A stretch of DNA of 64,000 bases from Rhodobacter sp. (GCA_020250175.1 JADCEN010000036.1:44301-108300), one strand, 5' to 3'; counted from the stretch's first letter, positions 15,193-25,861 are shown. The notes: a model not told the origin generated them from the letters alone. Program-made: numbers and translations.

Positions 15193-18103
15193 GCAGCTTT
15201 ACCCCTTCCCTGTCGTGGAACACCGGATCGGCCACCTCGCACAGCACATCGATGCCGCGCAGATGATCGACCAGCCGGATTGTTTCGCCGATCCGGCCCC
15301 GCCCGTTCTTCAGGAACCCAAGCGCCAGCCAGGCCCCCAGCGTCGGCGAAAAGCCCACCGAGGTGACATAGCCCTGATCGGTCGCCCGCCCGACCGCGTC
15401 GCCCGGTGTGAACAGATGCGCCCCGGCACTGATCGCCGCCCCGGATTTTGACCGCAGGCCCACCAGCTGCTCGCGCTCGGCCCCCGTCAGGCCGGGGCGG
15501 CGGGCGGCAGCCTTGCCGATGCAATCCTTTCCCTGGCTGACCATCCGGTCCAGCCCGATGTCAAAGGCCGTCACCCGCCCGTGAATCTCGGCATGGGTGA
15601 TGAAGCCCTTCTCGATGCGCAGCACATTCAGCGCCTCCATCCCATAGGCACCGCCGCCAAGCGTCTCGGCCCGCGCCAGAAGGTCGCGGAACAGCGCCTC
15701 GCCATAGCGGGCGGGCACGGCAATCTCATACCCCTCCTCGCCCGAGAAAGAGATGCGGAACAGCCGCGCCGCCACCCCGCCCAGGCGCACCGCAGCACAG
15801 CCCATGAAGGGCAGATCGGCGGGCGTTTCCAGGAAAGCGGACACCAGCCTGCGCGCCAGCGGACCGGCCACGGCGAACTGGGCCCAGGATTCGGTGACGG
15901 AAATCGTCCGCACGTCCCAGTTGGCGCAGAAGGCCTGCTGGACGAAATCCAGATGCCGCATCACCTGACCGGCGGCGGCGGTGGTGGTGGTCATCAGGAA
16001 ATGGCTGTCATCCAGCCGCGCCGTGGTGCCGTCATCCAGCACCATGCCATCTTCGCGCAGCATCAGCCCGTAGCGCACCCGGGCCAGCGGCAGGGTCGAG
16101 AAGGTGTTGATATAGACCAGGTCCAGAAAGCGCGCCGCATCCGCGCCCTGAATGTCGATCTTGCCCAGGGTCGAGACATCCGTGACCCCGACCGTGCTGC
16201 GCACCATCGTCACCTCGCGGTCGCAGGCCTCGCGCCAGGTGGTTTCGCCGGGGCGCGGGAAATAGCTGGGCCGGTACCACAGCCCCGCCTCGATCATCGG
16301 TGCGCCCCGGTCGCGGCTGGCCTGATCGCTGGTCAGGAAGCGTTGCGGCGCAAAGCCCGTCGCCCGCCCGCCCGCCCCAATGGCGGCAATCGACACCGGG
16401 CTGAACGGCGGGCGGAAGGTGGTGGTGCCGGTTTCGGGAATGCCCCGCCCGGTGGCATCCGCCAGTACCGCAAGTGCGGCCACGTTGGAATTCTTGCCCT
16501 GATCGGGTGCCATGCCTTGCGTGGTGTAGCGCTTCATATGCTCGACCGAGCGGAAGTTTTCCTGCACCGACAGCTTCACGTCCTTGACCGTGACGTCATT
16601 GGCAAAATCCAGCCAGGCCCGCCCCTTGCCCGGCACGGCCCAGACGGGCTGAATCTCATAGCTGCCGTCCTCGGCCTGGGGGATCGGCAGATCGGGGGCG
16701 GTCCGCCCGATGTCGCCCAGCGCGCGGCGCGCCGCCGCTGCGCCATCGGCCAGGCAGCGGGCCGTGGAAAACACGCCCGCCGCACTTCCCGCCGCGATCA
16801 GCCCTGGCACGGCCCCCGGTGCGGGAACGAAAGCGGCGATTTCCGGCGACCACAGCGGGCGGCCATTCAGGTGGCAGGTCAGGTGCAGTGACGGGTTCCA
16901 GCCCCCCGACAGGCCCAGAAGGTCGGTCTCGATCCGGGTCACGTTGCCTTTGTGGCGGATGGTGATCTCTGACAGCGCCAGCCGGCCCGCAGTGTCGATC
17001 ACCTCGGCCCCGGCATATACCGGAAACTCTTCCGACAGGGAGGCATCCGGGCGCGGGTCGATGACCCCGGCCACAGGTATGCCGGCGGACTGCAGATCAC
17101 GCGCGGTCTGGCGCGCGGCATCGGTATTGGCAAACAGCGTCACGCGCTGCCCTGCCGCCACGCCGTAGCGGTTGAGAAAGCTGCGGATCGCACTGGCCAG
17201 CATGATGCCGGGCCGGTCGTTGTTGCGAAACGCGATTGGGCGTTCCAGCGCGCCCGCCGCCAGCACAGAACGCCGCGCCACAATGCGCCAGAAGCATTCG
17301 CGCGGCAGACCGGCCTGCGGCGCAAGGTGCAGACCCACCCGTTCCAGCGCGCCGAAGGTGCCGTCATCATGGGCCCCTGTCACGGTCGTGCGTGTCATCA
17401 GCCGGACATTGGGCAGGGCGGCCAGTTCCGCCAGCACGCCCGCCACCCAGTCCGGCCCGGACTGCCCGTCGATCTGCCCCGTCTCGGCCAGCAGGCGGCC
17501 GCCCATCCGCGCGCTTTCGTCGGCCAGAATCACATCGGCCCCGGCATGGGCGGCGGTCAGCGCCGCCATCAGCCCCGTGGGGCCGGATCCGATCACCAGC
17601 AGGTCGCAATGCGCCCAGGCCTTTTCATAAACCGCCTCGTCATGGCGGCCCGACAGGCGGCCCAGCCCGGCGGCACGGCGGATGGCCGGTTCATAGAGCT
17701 TTTCCCAGAAGGCGCGCGGCCACATGAAGGTCTTGTAATAGAAGCCCGCACTCAGGAAGGGGGCGGCCAGATCGTTCACCGACAGCAGGTCGTGGCGCAG
17801 CGACGGCCAGCGGTTCTGGCTTTGCGCGGTCAGCCCTTCGTAAATCTCCTGCATGGTGGCGCGGACATTGGGGGTTTGCTGATGCTCCTCCAGCACCTCG
17901 ACCAGCGCGTTCGGCTCTTCCGACCCCGCAGTCAGCACGCCGCGCGGGCGGTGGTATTTGAAGCTGCGGCCAACCAGTTTCACGCCATTGGCCAGCAGGG
18001 CAGAGGCCAGCGTATCGCCGGGATGCCCGGCAAAGGATTGCCCGTCAAACCGGAAGCCGACCGATGTGCTGCGGTCGATCAGACCCTTGCCCGCAATCCT
18101 CAT
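15185..18103 (-). CDS. soxA: Sarcosine oxidase alpha subunit
   Basis: The 972-residue large subunit. An N-terminal 2Fe-2S_4-like domain without the cluster (GHPGDTLASALLANGVKLVG, RSFKYHRPRGVL) is followed by an NAD-binding Rossmann region (DLLVIGSGPTGLMAALTAAH, then ILADESARMGG). A C-terminal GcvT/aminomethyltransferase domain of about 380 residues (VTDVSTLGKIDIQGADAARF; SFSGEEGYEIAVPARYG) is where folate accepts the one-carbon unit. With SoxB it converts sarcosine, oxygen and tetrahydrofolate to glycine, hydrogen peroxide and 5,10-methylene-THF. Its start overlaps the soxD stop as ATGA (18100-18103). Confidence 0.96.
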   Translation of the reverse strand: MRIAGKGLIDRSTSVGFRFDGQSFAGHPGDTLASALLANGVKLVGRSFKYHRPRGVLTAGSEEPNALVEVLEEHQQTPNVRATMQEIYEGLTAQSQNRWPSLRHDLLSVNDLAAPFLSAGFYYKTFMWPRAFWEKLYEPAIRRAAGLGRLSGRHDEAVYEKAWAHCDLLVIGSGPTGLMAALTAAHAGADVILADESARMGGRLLAETGQIDGQSGPDWVAGVLAELAALPNVRLMTRTTVTGAHDDGTFGALERVGLHLAPQAGLPRECFWRIVARRSVLAAGALERPIAFRNNDRPGIMLASAIRSFLNRYGVAAGQRVTLFANTDAARQTARDLQSAGIPVAGVIDPRPDASLSEEFPVYAGAEVIDTAGRLALSEITIRHKGNVTRIETDLLGLSGGWNPSLHLTCHLNGRPLWSPEIAAFVPAPGAVPGLIAAGSAAGVFSTARCLADGAAAARRALGDIGRTAPDLPIPQAEDGSYEIQPVWAVPGKGRAWLDFANDVTVKDVKLSVQENFRSVEHMKRYTTQGMAPDQGKNSNVAALAVLADATGRGIPETGTTTFRPPFSPVSIAAIGAGGRATGFAPQRFLTSDQASRDRGAPMIEAGLWYRPSYFPRPGETTWREACDREVTMVRSTVGVTDVSTLGKIDIQGADAARFLDLVYINTFSTLPLARVRYGLMLREDGMVLDDGTTARLDDSHFLMTTTTAAAGQVMRHLDFVQQAFCANWDVRTISVTESWAQFAVAGPLARRLVSAFLETPADLPFMGCAAVRLGGVAARLFRISFSGEEGYEIAVPARYGEALFRDLLARAETLGGGAYGMEALNVLRIEKGFITHAEIHGRVTAFDIGLDRMVSQGKDCIGKAAARRPGLTGAEREQLVGLRSKSGAAISAGAHLFTPGDAVGRATDQGYVTSVGFSPTLGAWLALGFLKNGRGRIGETIRLVDHLRGIDVLCEVADPVFHDREGVKLRA

Positions 18104-18396
18104 GTCGCGGCCCTCTGCCGGGGGGCGGGTTTCGGCACGGTCCGGTCCGCAACCAGCACCACGTCACGGATTTCATGCGTGACCGTGTTGCGGGTGATCA
18201 GCAGCCAGCTGGCGCAGCCGGTTTCGTGATACCACAGGTCGCGGGTGATCCCCGCCGGATTGTCGCGCAGATGCAGGTAGTTGTCCCAGGCCTCGGGCGG
18301 GGCATCGGGGGCGGGACGGTTGAGATAGTCTTCCGCGCCATAGTAGTAGAACTCGCGCCGGTCGCGGGGGCCGCAGAGGGGGCAGGGAATGCGCAT
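18100..18396 (-). CDS. soxD: Sarcosine oxidase delta subunit
   Basis: A 98-residue zinc-binding subunit. The ligands expected for the family are visible: Cys5 and Cys8 in MRIPCPLCG, His57 and Cys61 in WYHETGCASW. Other conserved positions are REFYYYGAED and YLHLRDNPAGITRDLW. It lies 11 bases after soxB and overlaps soxA by four bases. The subunit is structural and is needed for assembly of the SoxBDAG tetramer. Confidence 0.95.
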   Translation of the reverse strand: MRIPCPLCGPRDRREFYYYGAEDYLNRPAPDAPPEAWDNYLHLRDNPAGITRDLWYHETGCASWLLITRNTVTHEIRDVVLVADRTVPKPAPRQRAAT

Positions 18397-18407
18397 TCAA
18401 ACGGCCT

Positions 18408-19661
18408 TCAATGCAGGTTGTGCTGCGAACCGGTGCCTTCTTCGTCCAGAAGATGCCCGGTTGCGAAACGGTCAAGGCGGAAGCGGCGGGCCACCTCATG
18501 CGGTTGCCCTGTGGCCATCAGATGCGCCATGCACCAGCCCGATGCGGGCACCGCCTTGAACCCGCCATAGTTCCAGCCGCAATCGATGAACAGCCCGTCG
18601 ATATGCGTGCGGTCGATGATGGGCGAGCCATCCGGCGTCATGTCCATGATCCCGCCCCAGCTTCGCAGCACCTTGGCGCGCCCGATCATCGGCATCAGCG
18701 TCATGCCCGCCTCCATCACATGTTCCACCATCGGCAGGTTTCCCCGGCTGGCGTAGCTGGCGTAGAAATCCAGGTCACCGCCAAAGACCAGACCGCCCTT
18801 GTCGGACTGGCTGATATAGAAATGGCCCATGCCAAAGCTGACGACATGGTTGATCACGGGCTTCAGCCCCTCGGTGACAAAGGCCTGCAGAATGTGGGAT
18901 TCAATCGGCAGGCGCATACCCGCCATGGCGGCCACCTGCCCCGACCGGCCCGCCACGATGATGCCCACCTTCCGCGCGCGGATCGCGCCCCGCGTGGTCT
19001 GCACGCCGGTCACGCGGCCACCTTCAATCTCGATTCCGGTGACTTCGCAGTTCTGGATCAGGTCCACCCCGCGCCGGTCGGCCCCGCGCGCATAGCCCCA
19101 GGCCACGGCATCATGCCGGGCCGATCCGCCGCGCGGGTGCAAAAGACCGCCATAGATCGGAAAGCGCGTCTGCTCGAAATCGAGGTAGGGCAGATGTTCG
19201 CGCACGCCTTCACGGTCCAGCAGGATGGCGTCATCGCCCTGGTTGATCATCGCATTGCCGCGCCGCACGAAGGCATCGCGCTGCCCGTCGGAATGGAACA
19301 GGTTGATCAACCCGCGCTGCGAATGCATTACGTTGTAGTTCAGCTCCGCTTCCATGCCTTCCCACAGCTTCAGCGAATGGCTGTAGAATTCGCTGTTGCC
19401 CGGCAGAAAGTAGTTGGCGCGGACGATTGTGGTGTTGCGCCCGATGTTGCCGGACCCGATCCAGCCTTTTTCCAGAACTGCGATATTGGTCAGCCCGTGG
19501 TTCTTCGCCAGGTAGTAGGCCGTCGCCAGGCCATGCCCGCCGCCACCGATGATGATCGTGTCATATTCCGGCTTCGGGGCCGGATCGCGCCACGCGGGCC
19601 GCCAGCCTGTGTTGCCGAAAACGCCTTCGGTGATGACCTTCAGCCCTGAATACCGCATCAA
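18408..19661 (-). CDS. soxB: Sarcosine oxidase beta subunit
   Basis: A 417-residue flavoprotein of the DAO/GOX family and the catalytic site of sarcosine oxidation. The FAD-binding Rossmann motif is DTIIIGGGGHGLATAYYLAK, followed by VLEKGWIGSGNIGRNTTIVR. The family binds FAD non-covalently and FMN covalently through a His; the corresponding region here includes HPRGGSARHDAVAWGYARGA. C-terminal conserved blocks are SWGGIMDMTPDGSPI and FIDCGWNYGGFKAVPASGW. It is the first gene of the soxBDAG operon. The 121-base leader contains a large inverted repeat (19734-19774). Confidence 0.96.
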   Translation of the reverse strand: MMRYSGLKVITEGVFGNTGWRPAWRDPAPKPEYDTIIIGGGGHGLATAYYLAKNHGLTNIAVLEKGWIGSGNIGRNTTIVRANYFLPGNSEFYSHSLKLWEGMEAELNYNVMHSQRGLINLFHSDGQRDAFVRRGNAMINQGDDAILLDREGVREHLPYLDFEQTRFPIYGGLLHPRGGSARHDAVAWGYARGADRRGVDLIQNCEVTGIEIEGGRVTGVQTTRGAIRARKVGIIVAGRSGQVAAMAGMRLPIESHILQAFVTEGLKPVINHVVSFGMGHFYISQSDKGGLVFGGDLDFYASYASRGNLPMVEHVMEAGMTLMPMIGRAKVLRSWGGIMDMTPDGSPIIDRTHIDGLFIDCGWNYGGFKAVPASGWCMAHLMATGQPHEVARRFRLDRFATGHLLDEEGTGSQHNLH

Positions 19662-19733
19662 CCCGCCTCATCTGCCGCGTTCCAGTGAAGCGCGATCCCT
19701 CGCGATGTGCAATGGCCGGTTTGCGCAAGTCCG

Positions 19734-19774
19734 GCTTTGCCCCCTGCGACACAAGGGTGTCGCACACGCAAAGC
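19734..19774. promoter_or_regulatory. Two-tier inverted repeat in the soxB leader
   Basis: The inner arms TGCGACAC (19745-19752) and GTGTCGCA (19757-19764) pair perfectly around AAGG. The outer arms GCTTTGC (19734-19740) and GCAAAGC (19768-19774) are also perfect. It lies between the soxB start and the 3' end of the EVE gene, both on the minus strand. It could be an operator for the sox operon or a terminator hairpin for the EVE gene; no T-run follows, which favours the former slightly. Confidence 0.45.
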
Positions 19775-19782
19775 GTCCGGCG

Positions 19783-20214
19783 TCACGCACTGAAATACGC
19801 GGCACAGTCCATGGCGGCACCGATGACGGCCATATCTTCATCCTCGACCCGCAGCAGACCAAAGCGGAACGGGGCACCCCAGTTCGTCTTTCCGGCGGTA
19901 AAGGATAACCGCTCACGCAGGGCACCGATGCGGACGGGCCGGGCAGACCACCAGGCTACATCCCGGCGGAACGGGGTAAACCCGGGCCCCATCTGGCCCT
20001 GATAGGGATCTCCCGGTTTCACCCGGCCCAGCGCGGTGAAGCTCTGCAGCCCGTCGCGACTGCCGTAAACCTGCACGGGGGAATAGATCGCCACCAGATC
20101 CCCCGGCCTGATCCGGCGTAGCGGAGCGGATTTGCCGTGGTTGACCTGAATGAACCCCAGCGCCACGCCAACTGCCGCGTGATCCGCCGATGCGACCGTG
20201 ATCCAGTTTGCCAT
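19783..20214 (-). CDS. EVE-domain (UPF0310) protein
   Basis: A 143-residue single EVE domain, a PUA/YTH-like fold that binds modified bases in DNA or RNA. Family features are MANWITVASADHA at the start, GFIQVNHGKSAPLRRIRPGD, the aromatic-rich RRDVAWWSARPVRIGAL, and LSFTAGKTNWGAPFRFGLLR near the end. The start at 20214 (MANWIT) matches the family N-terminus; an upstream start at 20271 would add unrelated residues. Stand-alone EVE proteins are widespread, and some lie next to restriction or defence genes, but none is present here. Confidence 0.85.
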   Translation of the reverse strand: MANWITVASADHAAVGVALGFIQVNHGKSAPLRRIRPGDLVAIYSPVQVYGSRDGLQSFTALGRVKPGDPYQGQMGPGFTPFRRDVAWWSARPVRIGALRERLSFTAGKTNWGAPFRFGLLRVEDEDMAVIGAAMDCAAYFSA

Positions 20215-20292
20215 GTTCCAGCCTGCCTGTGTCTGTTGACGGGCCACCTGATAGCGCAGGTCCCCTGTCAAATGCTGTCAGCAGCCCCTCGG

Positions 20293-20778
<486 letters not shown>

Positions 20779-20834
20779 TCAAGCCTGCCGACCGCGCACT
20801 TGCCCCCGTCCACAAGCACCCTTACCATGGTGGA

Positions 20835-21131
20835 ATGATCCTGTCCTGCCGCCTTCTTGGTCCGGCCATCCTGCTGCTGGCGGCCTGCAGCCCGCCGGCC
20901 GATTTCGACACTGCCCGCCAACCGCTTCGTGCCGGTGCCTATCCCAACATCAAGCCGCTGGACGAGGTTCTGGCCACTGGCACTGCGCCCGTCCTGACCG
21001 AAACCGATGCCGCCGCCCTCAGGTCGCGCGCAGCCGTGCTGCAGGCGCGCGCCGCCGCCCTGCCCGCCACCGCGACCGATCCCGGAACGCGGGCGCGCCT
21101 TGATGCGGCCATCACCGCCAACACCCCGTGA
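20835..21131 (+). CDS. Small predicted lipoprotein
   Basis: A 98-residue protein with a lipoprotein signal peptide: MILSCRLLGPAILLLAACSP, lipobox LAAC with Cys18 as the acylated residue. The mature part is short, alanine-rich and helical (LRSRAAVLQARAAALPATAT) with no recognised domain. It lies 69 bases before hom on the same strand and may share a promoter with it. Its 5' side directly abuts the broken dehydrogenase fragment. Function unknown. Confidence 0.7.
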   Translation: MILSCRLLGPAILLLAACSPPADFDTARQPLRAGAYPNIKPLDEVLATGTAPVLTETDAAALRSRAAVLQARAAALPATATDPGTRARLDAAITANTP

Positions 21132-21200
21132 TCCGCTTTGTTGCATGAACGGGCGCAACCCGGTAACAGGGCGGCCAAAGCCACCCGTGGAGTGTTGCCC

Positions 21201-22487
21201 ATGCCCGCCCCCCTGCGCCTTGGTCTTGCCGGTCTTGGCACAGTCGGCATCGGCGTGGTCAAGATCGTGCAGCGCCACGCCAGCCTGATCGAGGCCCGCG
21301 CGGGGCGGCCCGTGCAGATCACCGCCGTATCGGCCCGCGACCGGACGCGCACCCGCGATGCCGACCTGTCCGCCTTTGCCTGGGAAAGCGATCCGGTGGC
21401 GCTGGCGCGCCGCGATGACGTCGATCTGTTCATCGAGGTGATGGGCGGCGCGGACGGCCCGGCGAAACACGCCACCGAAGCGGCCATCGCCGCCGGCAAG
21501 GATGTGGTCAGCGCCAACAAGGCGCTTTTGGCGCATCATGGCCAGGCCCTTGCCGAAGCGGCCGAGGCAAAGGGCCATGTCATCCGCTTTGAGGCCGCCG
21601 TCGCGGGCGGCATTCCGGCAATCAAGGCGCTGACCGAAGGCATGGCGGGCAACCGCATCACGCGCGTCATGGGCGTGATGAACGGCACCTGCAACTATAT
21701 CCTGACCCGGATGGACTCTGCCGGCCTGCCCTATGAGGTGGTGTTCGAGGAAGCCCGATCCCTGGGGTATCTGGAAGCCGACCCGAACCTGGATGTGGGT
21801 GGCATCGACGCCGCCCACAAGCTAAGCCTGCTGGCCGCCATCGCCTTTGGAACCAAGGTAAGCTTCGGCGCGGTAGAGCTTGAGGGGATTGGAAAAATCT
21901 CGATTGAGGATATCCGCCATGCCGCCGATCTGGGCTTCCGGATCAAGTTGCTGGGCGTGGCGCAGGTCACCGGGCGCGGGCTGGAACAGCGCATGACGCC
22001 CTGCCTCGTGCCCGCCGACAGCCCGCTGGGCCAGCTGCAGGGCGGCACCAACATGGTGGTGCTGGAAGGCGATGCGGCGGGCCAGATCGTGCTGCGCGGG
22101 GCCGGTGCCGGCGAAGGCCCCACGGCCAGTGCGGTGATGGCCGATGTGATCGACATTGCGCGCGGCAGCCGCCTGTCCACCTTCGGCCAGCCCGCCCATA
22201 CGCTTGCCACCCCCGTTCCCGCCGCCGCCGCCACCCCCGCCGCGCATTATCTGCGCATGACGCTGCTTGACCGGCCGGGGGCGCTGGCCAGGATCGCCAC
22301 CGCCCTGGGCGATGCCGGCATTTCCATCGACCGGATGCGCCAGTATGGCCACCCTGGCGCCCATGCCCCGGTGCTGATCGTTACCCACAAGGCTTCCCCG
22401 CGGGACATCGCCCACGCGATCGGCCGCTTCGCCGCCACCGGCGTGATGGTGGGCGAACCCGTGGCGATCCGCATCGAAGAGGTGTGA
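21201..22487 (+). CDS. hom: Homoserine dehydrogenase
   Basis: A 428-residue enzyme that reduces aspartate semialdehyde to homoserine, the branch point to threonine and methionine. The N-terminal NAD(P)-binding motif is GLAGLGTVGIGVVKIV. The catalytic domain contains NKALLAHHGQAL, RFEAAVAGGIPAIKALTEGM, MGVMNGTCNYILTRM and LEADPNLDVGGIDAAHKLSL with the substrate-binding lysine. A C-terminal ACT domain (LRMTLLDRPGALARIATALG) is the usual site of threonine feedback. The start at 21201 (MPAPLRLGLAG) fits the family. A 960-base non-coding interval follows. Confidence 0.96.
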   Translation: MPAPLRLGLAGLGTVGIGVVKIVQRHASLIEARAGRPVQITAVSARDRTRTRDADLSAFAWESDPVALARRDDVDLFIEVMGGADGPAKHATEAAIAAGKDVVSANKALLAHHGQALAEAAEAKGHVIRFEAAVAGGIPAIKALTEGMAGNRITRVMGVMNGTCNYILTRMDSAGLPYEVVFEEARSLGYLEADPNLDVGGIDAAHKLSLLAAIAFGTKVSFGAVELEGIGKISIEDIRHAADLGFRIKLLGVAQVTGRGLEQRMTPCLVPADSPLGQLQGGTNMVVLEGDAAGQIVLRGAGAGEGPTASAVMADVIDIARGSRLSTFGQPAHTLATPVPAAAATPAAHYLRMTLLDRPGALARIATALGDAGISIDRMRQYGHPGAHAPVLIVTHKASPRDIAHAIGRFAATGVMVGEPVAIRIEEV

Positions 22488-22589
22488 CGGGGGCGGAAGC
22501 GTGCCTGTCACATGGGCTGCTGACGGAAAAGCAGGAACCTTTCCGGCGCAGACTGCGCATTCCGGCCAAGTCCATCGCCCCGGCCACGT

Positions 22590-22850
22590 GCCGCGTCTGC
22601 GCCGCGCCCGCCGGGGGCCAAAGCCCCCGGCAAGTGCCCGCCATGGGCGCGGGTCGGGTGCTGGCCTTTGGTTGCGCCAGCAGGGCCGGCCCTGTGGTGC
22701 GGTGGCCCCGGGCGGGCGGGGAAAGGCGCTGCGTCTCTTTCCCTACCCGGAACGGCAGGCCCCCTTATCGCCGGATCGGCAAGATTTTCCCGCCTGGCAG
22801 GCGGTTGGGCTGCCATTTTCGGCACCCGGTCAGGGGGCCGGATCGTGCTC
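22590..22850. repeat. Dispersed copy of the ~230-bp GC-rich repeat family
   Basis: This stretch downstream of hom resembles the 28.4-kb copy and the reverse complement of the array at 62.6-64 kb. Shared blocks are GCCGGGGGCC-type hairpin arms (CCGGGGGCCAAAGCCCCCGG, here as CCGGGGGCCAAAGCCCCCGG at about 22611-22630), GGGTGCTGGCCTTTGGTTGC, GGGCGGGGAAAGGCGCTGCG and GATTTTCCCGCCTGGCAGGC. The remaining 22851-23451 shows no recognisable gene or RNA. Confidence 0.65.
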
Positions 22851-23451
22851 CGCCCTGTTGTGTGCGCAGACGCCATCCCTCCACCCTCTCAAACCATCCT
22901 GCCCGGCCGCGCGGGTGCGGACAGAAGGCCGGGCTTCAGACCGCGCCCTGGTGTTCTGCGTGTCAAACCCGGCAGACACTGTCGCAGAAATCCTCTCAGC
23001 GGCAGAAGGCTGCGGGCGGCCCCAGTCGTTTGCCGCAGCGCCATGCCGACCCGCGCTTTCAGGATCAGACTGGTCTGGAAGGCTGTGTCCCCGCCGTCCA
23101 ACCGCCAACCGCGCCTGCCCGTCGGCGCAGCCCCTGAGGTCATCGCGGGATCACGCCGATCCTCCGCGCGCCGCCGCACCGGATCGCCCCGTTGCAGGCC
23201 GGCCGGTTCCCGGCCTTGACGGGCGCGCAGGTCTGCCCATGACACCCCGTGCCCACGCTGGATTCACAGGAGCAATCCCTCATGTGGTCTGCGCAGCAGA
23301 GCCACACCGCAAGGAGCCACGACTGTTCCAGGGCCATTCGCACAGGAACGGCCCGTTGACCTTCATGCGATTGCCCTGCCCGCCCCGCCAAGCTTGACTC
23401 CCGCCCCCCCGGCGCGCATGTAGCGCCGAAACTGCAGAAGGGTGTTCCCGC

Positions 23452-24258
23452 ATGGCGACCAAGGCAAAGACTGACGGCGGCATTGCTGAGACCGTCAAGA
23501 CCATCGTCTATGCCCTTTTGATCGCCGGTGTGTTCCGTACCCTGTTCTTCCAGCCGTTCTGGATTCCCTCGGGGTCGATGAAGGACACGCTGCTGGTGGG
23601 TGATTTCCTGTTCGTCAACAAGATGGCCTATGGCTATTCGCGGTTTTCCTGCCCTTTCGGCCTTTGTCCGATCAACGGCCGCATCCTTGGCCGGGACCCC
23701 GAGCGCGGCGATGTCGTGGTGTTCCGCCACCCGGTGAACGGGTCAGACTTCATCAAGCGCCTGATCGGCCTGCCGGGTGACACGGTGCAGATGAAGAACG
23801 GCGTCCTGTTTCTGAACGGCACCGAGGTGCCGCAGACGCCGGACGGGACCTTCACCGAAATCTTCGCACCGCAGGGGCCGATGGGTCAGTATCCGCGCTG
23901 CGAAAACGGCCCCGTAGGCGAAGGTGGCCTTTGCAATGCCAGCCGCTTCATCGAAACCCTGCCGCCGACCCCGGCCAACCCCGAGGGGCGCCGCCACAGC
24001 ATCCTGAACATCGACACCAACGGATTTGCCGACAACACCGATGTCTTCACGGTGCCGGAGGGGCAATACTTCTTCATGGGCGACAACCGCGACAACAGCC
24101 AGGACAGCCGCTTTGGCCAGGCGGTCGGCGGCGTGGGCTTTGTGCCTGCGGAATATCTGATCGGGCGCGCGGACCGCATCATGTTCTCGTCTGCGGGCCG
24201 CTCGATGCTGTATTTCTGGACCTGGCGCTCTGACCGGTTCTTCAAGGCGGTCGAGTGA
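23452..24258 (+). CDS. lepB: Signal peptidase I
   Basis: A 268-residue inner-membrane serine protease that removes signal peptides from exported proteins. One N-terminal transmembrane segment ([16 protein letters not shown]) precedes the catalytic serine in [14 protein letters not shown] (Ser42). The general-base lysine is Lys102 in [12 protein letters not shown]. The C-terminal signature is [15 protein letters not shown]. The start has AGAAGGG upstream. It overlaps rnc by four bases (GTGA) and begins a lepB-rnc-era-DUF1491-recO cluster. Confidence 0.97.
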   Translation: MATKAKTDGGIAETVKTIVYALLIAGVFRTLFFQPFWIPSGSMKDTLLVGDFLFVNKMAYGYSRFSCPFGLCPINGRILGRDPERGDVVVFRHPVNGSDFIKRLIGLPGDTVQMKNGVLFLNGTEVPQTPDGTFTEIFAPQGPMGQYPRCENGPVGEGGLCNASRFIETLPPTPANPEGRRHSILNIDTNGFADNTDVFTVPEGQYFFMGDNRDNSQDSRFGQAVGGVGFVPAEYLIGRADRIMFSSAGRSMLYFWTWRSDRFFKAVE

Positions 24259-24941
24259 AGCTGTCTGCCGATCTTCTGGCCTTTTCGGGCCGCCTCGGGC
24301 ATCAGTTCCGCCAGCCCGACCTGCTGGTGCGCGCTGTTACCCATGCCTCTATCTCGTCGGTGACGCGGCCCGACAACCAGCGGCTGGAATTTCTGGGCGA
24401 CCGCGTGCTTGGCCTTGCCATGGCCGAGGCTTTGCTGCGCGCTGACAGTGCCGCGACGGAAGGCCAGCTTGCCCCGCGCTTCAACGCGCTGGTGCGCAAG
24501 GAAACCTGCGCCGATGTTGCGCGCGGGATCGGCCTTGGCGAGGTGTTGAAGCTGGGCCGGTCCGAAATGCTGTCAGGCGGGCGGCGCAAGGAGGCCTTGC
24601 TGGGCGATGCGCTGGAAGCGGTGATCGCCGCCGTCTATCTGGATGCCGGTTTCGAGGCCGCGCAGGCCGTGGTGCTGGCCCTTTGGGGCGACCGGATCGC
24701 AGAGGTCGAGGCAGATGCCCGCGATGCCAAGACCGCGCTGCAGGAATGGGCGCAGGCGCGCGGCCTGCCGCCACCGGCCTATCTTGAACAGGGCCGGACC
24801 GGCCCCGATCACCAGCCGGTGTTCACGGTTGAGGTGCGGCTGGAAAACGGGGCCGCCGAACGTGCGGCGGCAGGCACGAAACGGCAGGCGGAACAGGCGG
24901 CGGCAAAGGCATTGCTCTTGCGGATGGAGACGGCGCAATGA
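24255..24941 (+). CDS. rnc: Ribonuclease III
   Basis: A 228-residue endonuclease that cleaves double-stranded RNA during rRNA and mRNA processing. The RNase III signature is [17 protein letters not shown] with the catalytic acidic residues, and a second acidic site is in [22 protein letters not shown]-terminal dsRNA-binding domain includes [16 protein letters not shown] and [20 protein letters not shown]. It starts with GTG inside the lepB stop region and ends overlapping era, so translation is coupled across the three genes. Confidence 0.97.
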   Translation: MKLSADLLAFSGRLGHQFRQPDLLVRAVTHASISSVTRPDNQRLEFLGDRVLGLAMAEALLRADSAATEGQLAPRFNALVRKETCADVARGIGLGEVLKLGRSEMLSGGRRKEALLGDALEAVIAAVYLDAGFEAAQAVVLALWGDRIAEVEADARDAKTALQEWAQARGLPPPAYLEQGRTGPDHQPVFTVEVRLENGAAERAAAGTKRQAEQAAAKALLLRMETAQ

Positions 24942-25861
24942 CCGATGCGGTGCCCGGCACCCGCGCCGGCTTTGTTGCCCTGATCGGCGAGCCGAACGCA
25001 GGAAAATCCACACTTCTCAACCGCATGGTCGGGGCCAAGGTTTCGATTGTCACGCACAAGGTGCAGACCACGCGCACCCGGATCCGGGGCATCGCGATGC
25101 AAGGGCAAAGCCAGATCGTGTTCGTGGACACGCCTGGCCTGTTCACGCCGCGCCGCAGGCTGGACCGCGCCATGGTGGCCGCGGCCTGGGGCGGCGCGGC
25201 GGATGCGGATATCACCGTGCTGCTGGTCGAGGCGCATCGCGGCATGACCGATGGCGTGTCGCGGATCATCGCCGCCCTGCAAGACCGCTTTCCCCAGGGG
25301 CAAAGGGTGGCGCTGGCAATCAACAAGATCGACCGGGTCAAGGCCGAGGTGCTGCTGGCCTTGGCCGAAAGGCTGAACGAAGCCTTTCCCTTCGTGCAGA
25401 CCTTCATGATCTCTGCCGAAAAGGGCTACGGCGTTGCCGATCTGAAGGCATGGCTGGCCGGGCAGGTCCCGGCAGGCCCGTGGCTTTACCCCGAAGACCA
25501 GATTGCAGATCTGCCGCTGCGGATGATTGCCGCAGAAATCACCCGCGAAAAGCTGACGCTGCGGCTGCATGAGGAACTGCCCTACCAACTTACTGTCGAG
25601 ACGGAAAACTGGGAAGACAGGCCGGACGGGTCCACCCGGATCGACCAGCTGATCTATGTTGCCCGCGACGGCCACAAGGGCATCGTGCTGGGCAGCAAGG
25701 GGGAAACCGTCAAGGCCGTGGGCCAGGCTGCACGGGCCGAACTGATGGCCTTTCTGGAACGCCCGGTGCACCTTTTCCTGCAGGTCAAGGTGCGACCGGG
25801 CTGGCTGGAAGAGAAAGAGCGCTTCGATGAGATGGGGCTTGATTTCCGGGATGGTGACTGA
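24938..25861 (+). CDS. era: GTPase Era
   Basis: A 307-residue GTPase that binds the 3' end of 16S rRNA and assists 30S assembly. G motifs: [16 protein letters not shown] (G1), TTRTRIRG (G2 region), VDTPGLF (G3), NKIDRVKAE (G4). The C-terminal KH domain includes [20 protein letters not shown] and [11 protein letters not shown]. It overlaps rnc by four bases. The intergenic element at 25904-25939 follows. Confidence 0.97.
   Translation: MTDAVPGTRAGFVALIGEPNAGKSTLLNRMVGAKVSIVTHKVQTTRTRIRGIAMQGQSQIVFVDTPGLFTPRRRLDRAMVAAAWGGAADADITVLLVEAHRGMTDGVSRIIAALQDRFPQGQRVALAINKIDRVKAEVLLALAERLNEAFPFVQTFMISAEKGYGVADLKAWLAGQVPAGPWLYPEDQIADLPLRMIAAEITREKLTLRLHEELPYQLTVETENWEDRPDGSTRIDQLIYVARDGHKGIVLGSKGETVKAVGQAARAELMAFLERPVHLFLQVKVRPGWLEEKERFDEMGLDFRDGD

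Noticed and set aside
22851..23451. Possible gene between hom and lepB
   Set aside because: Open frames exist, but none shows a recognisable domain, signal peptide or plausible start; left unannotated.
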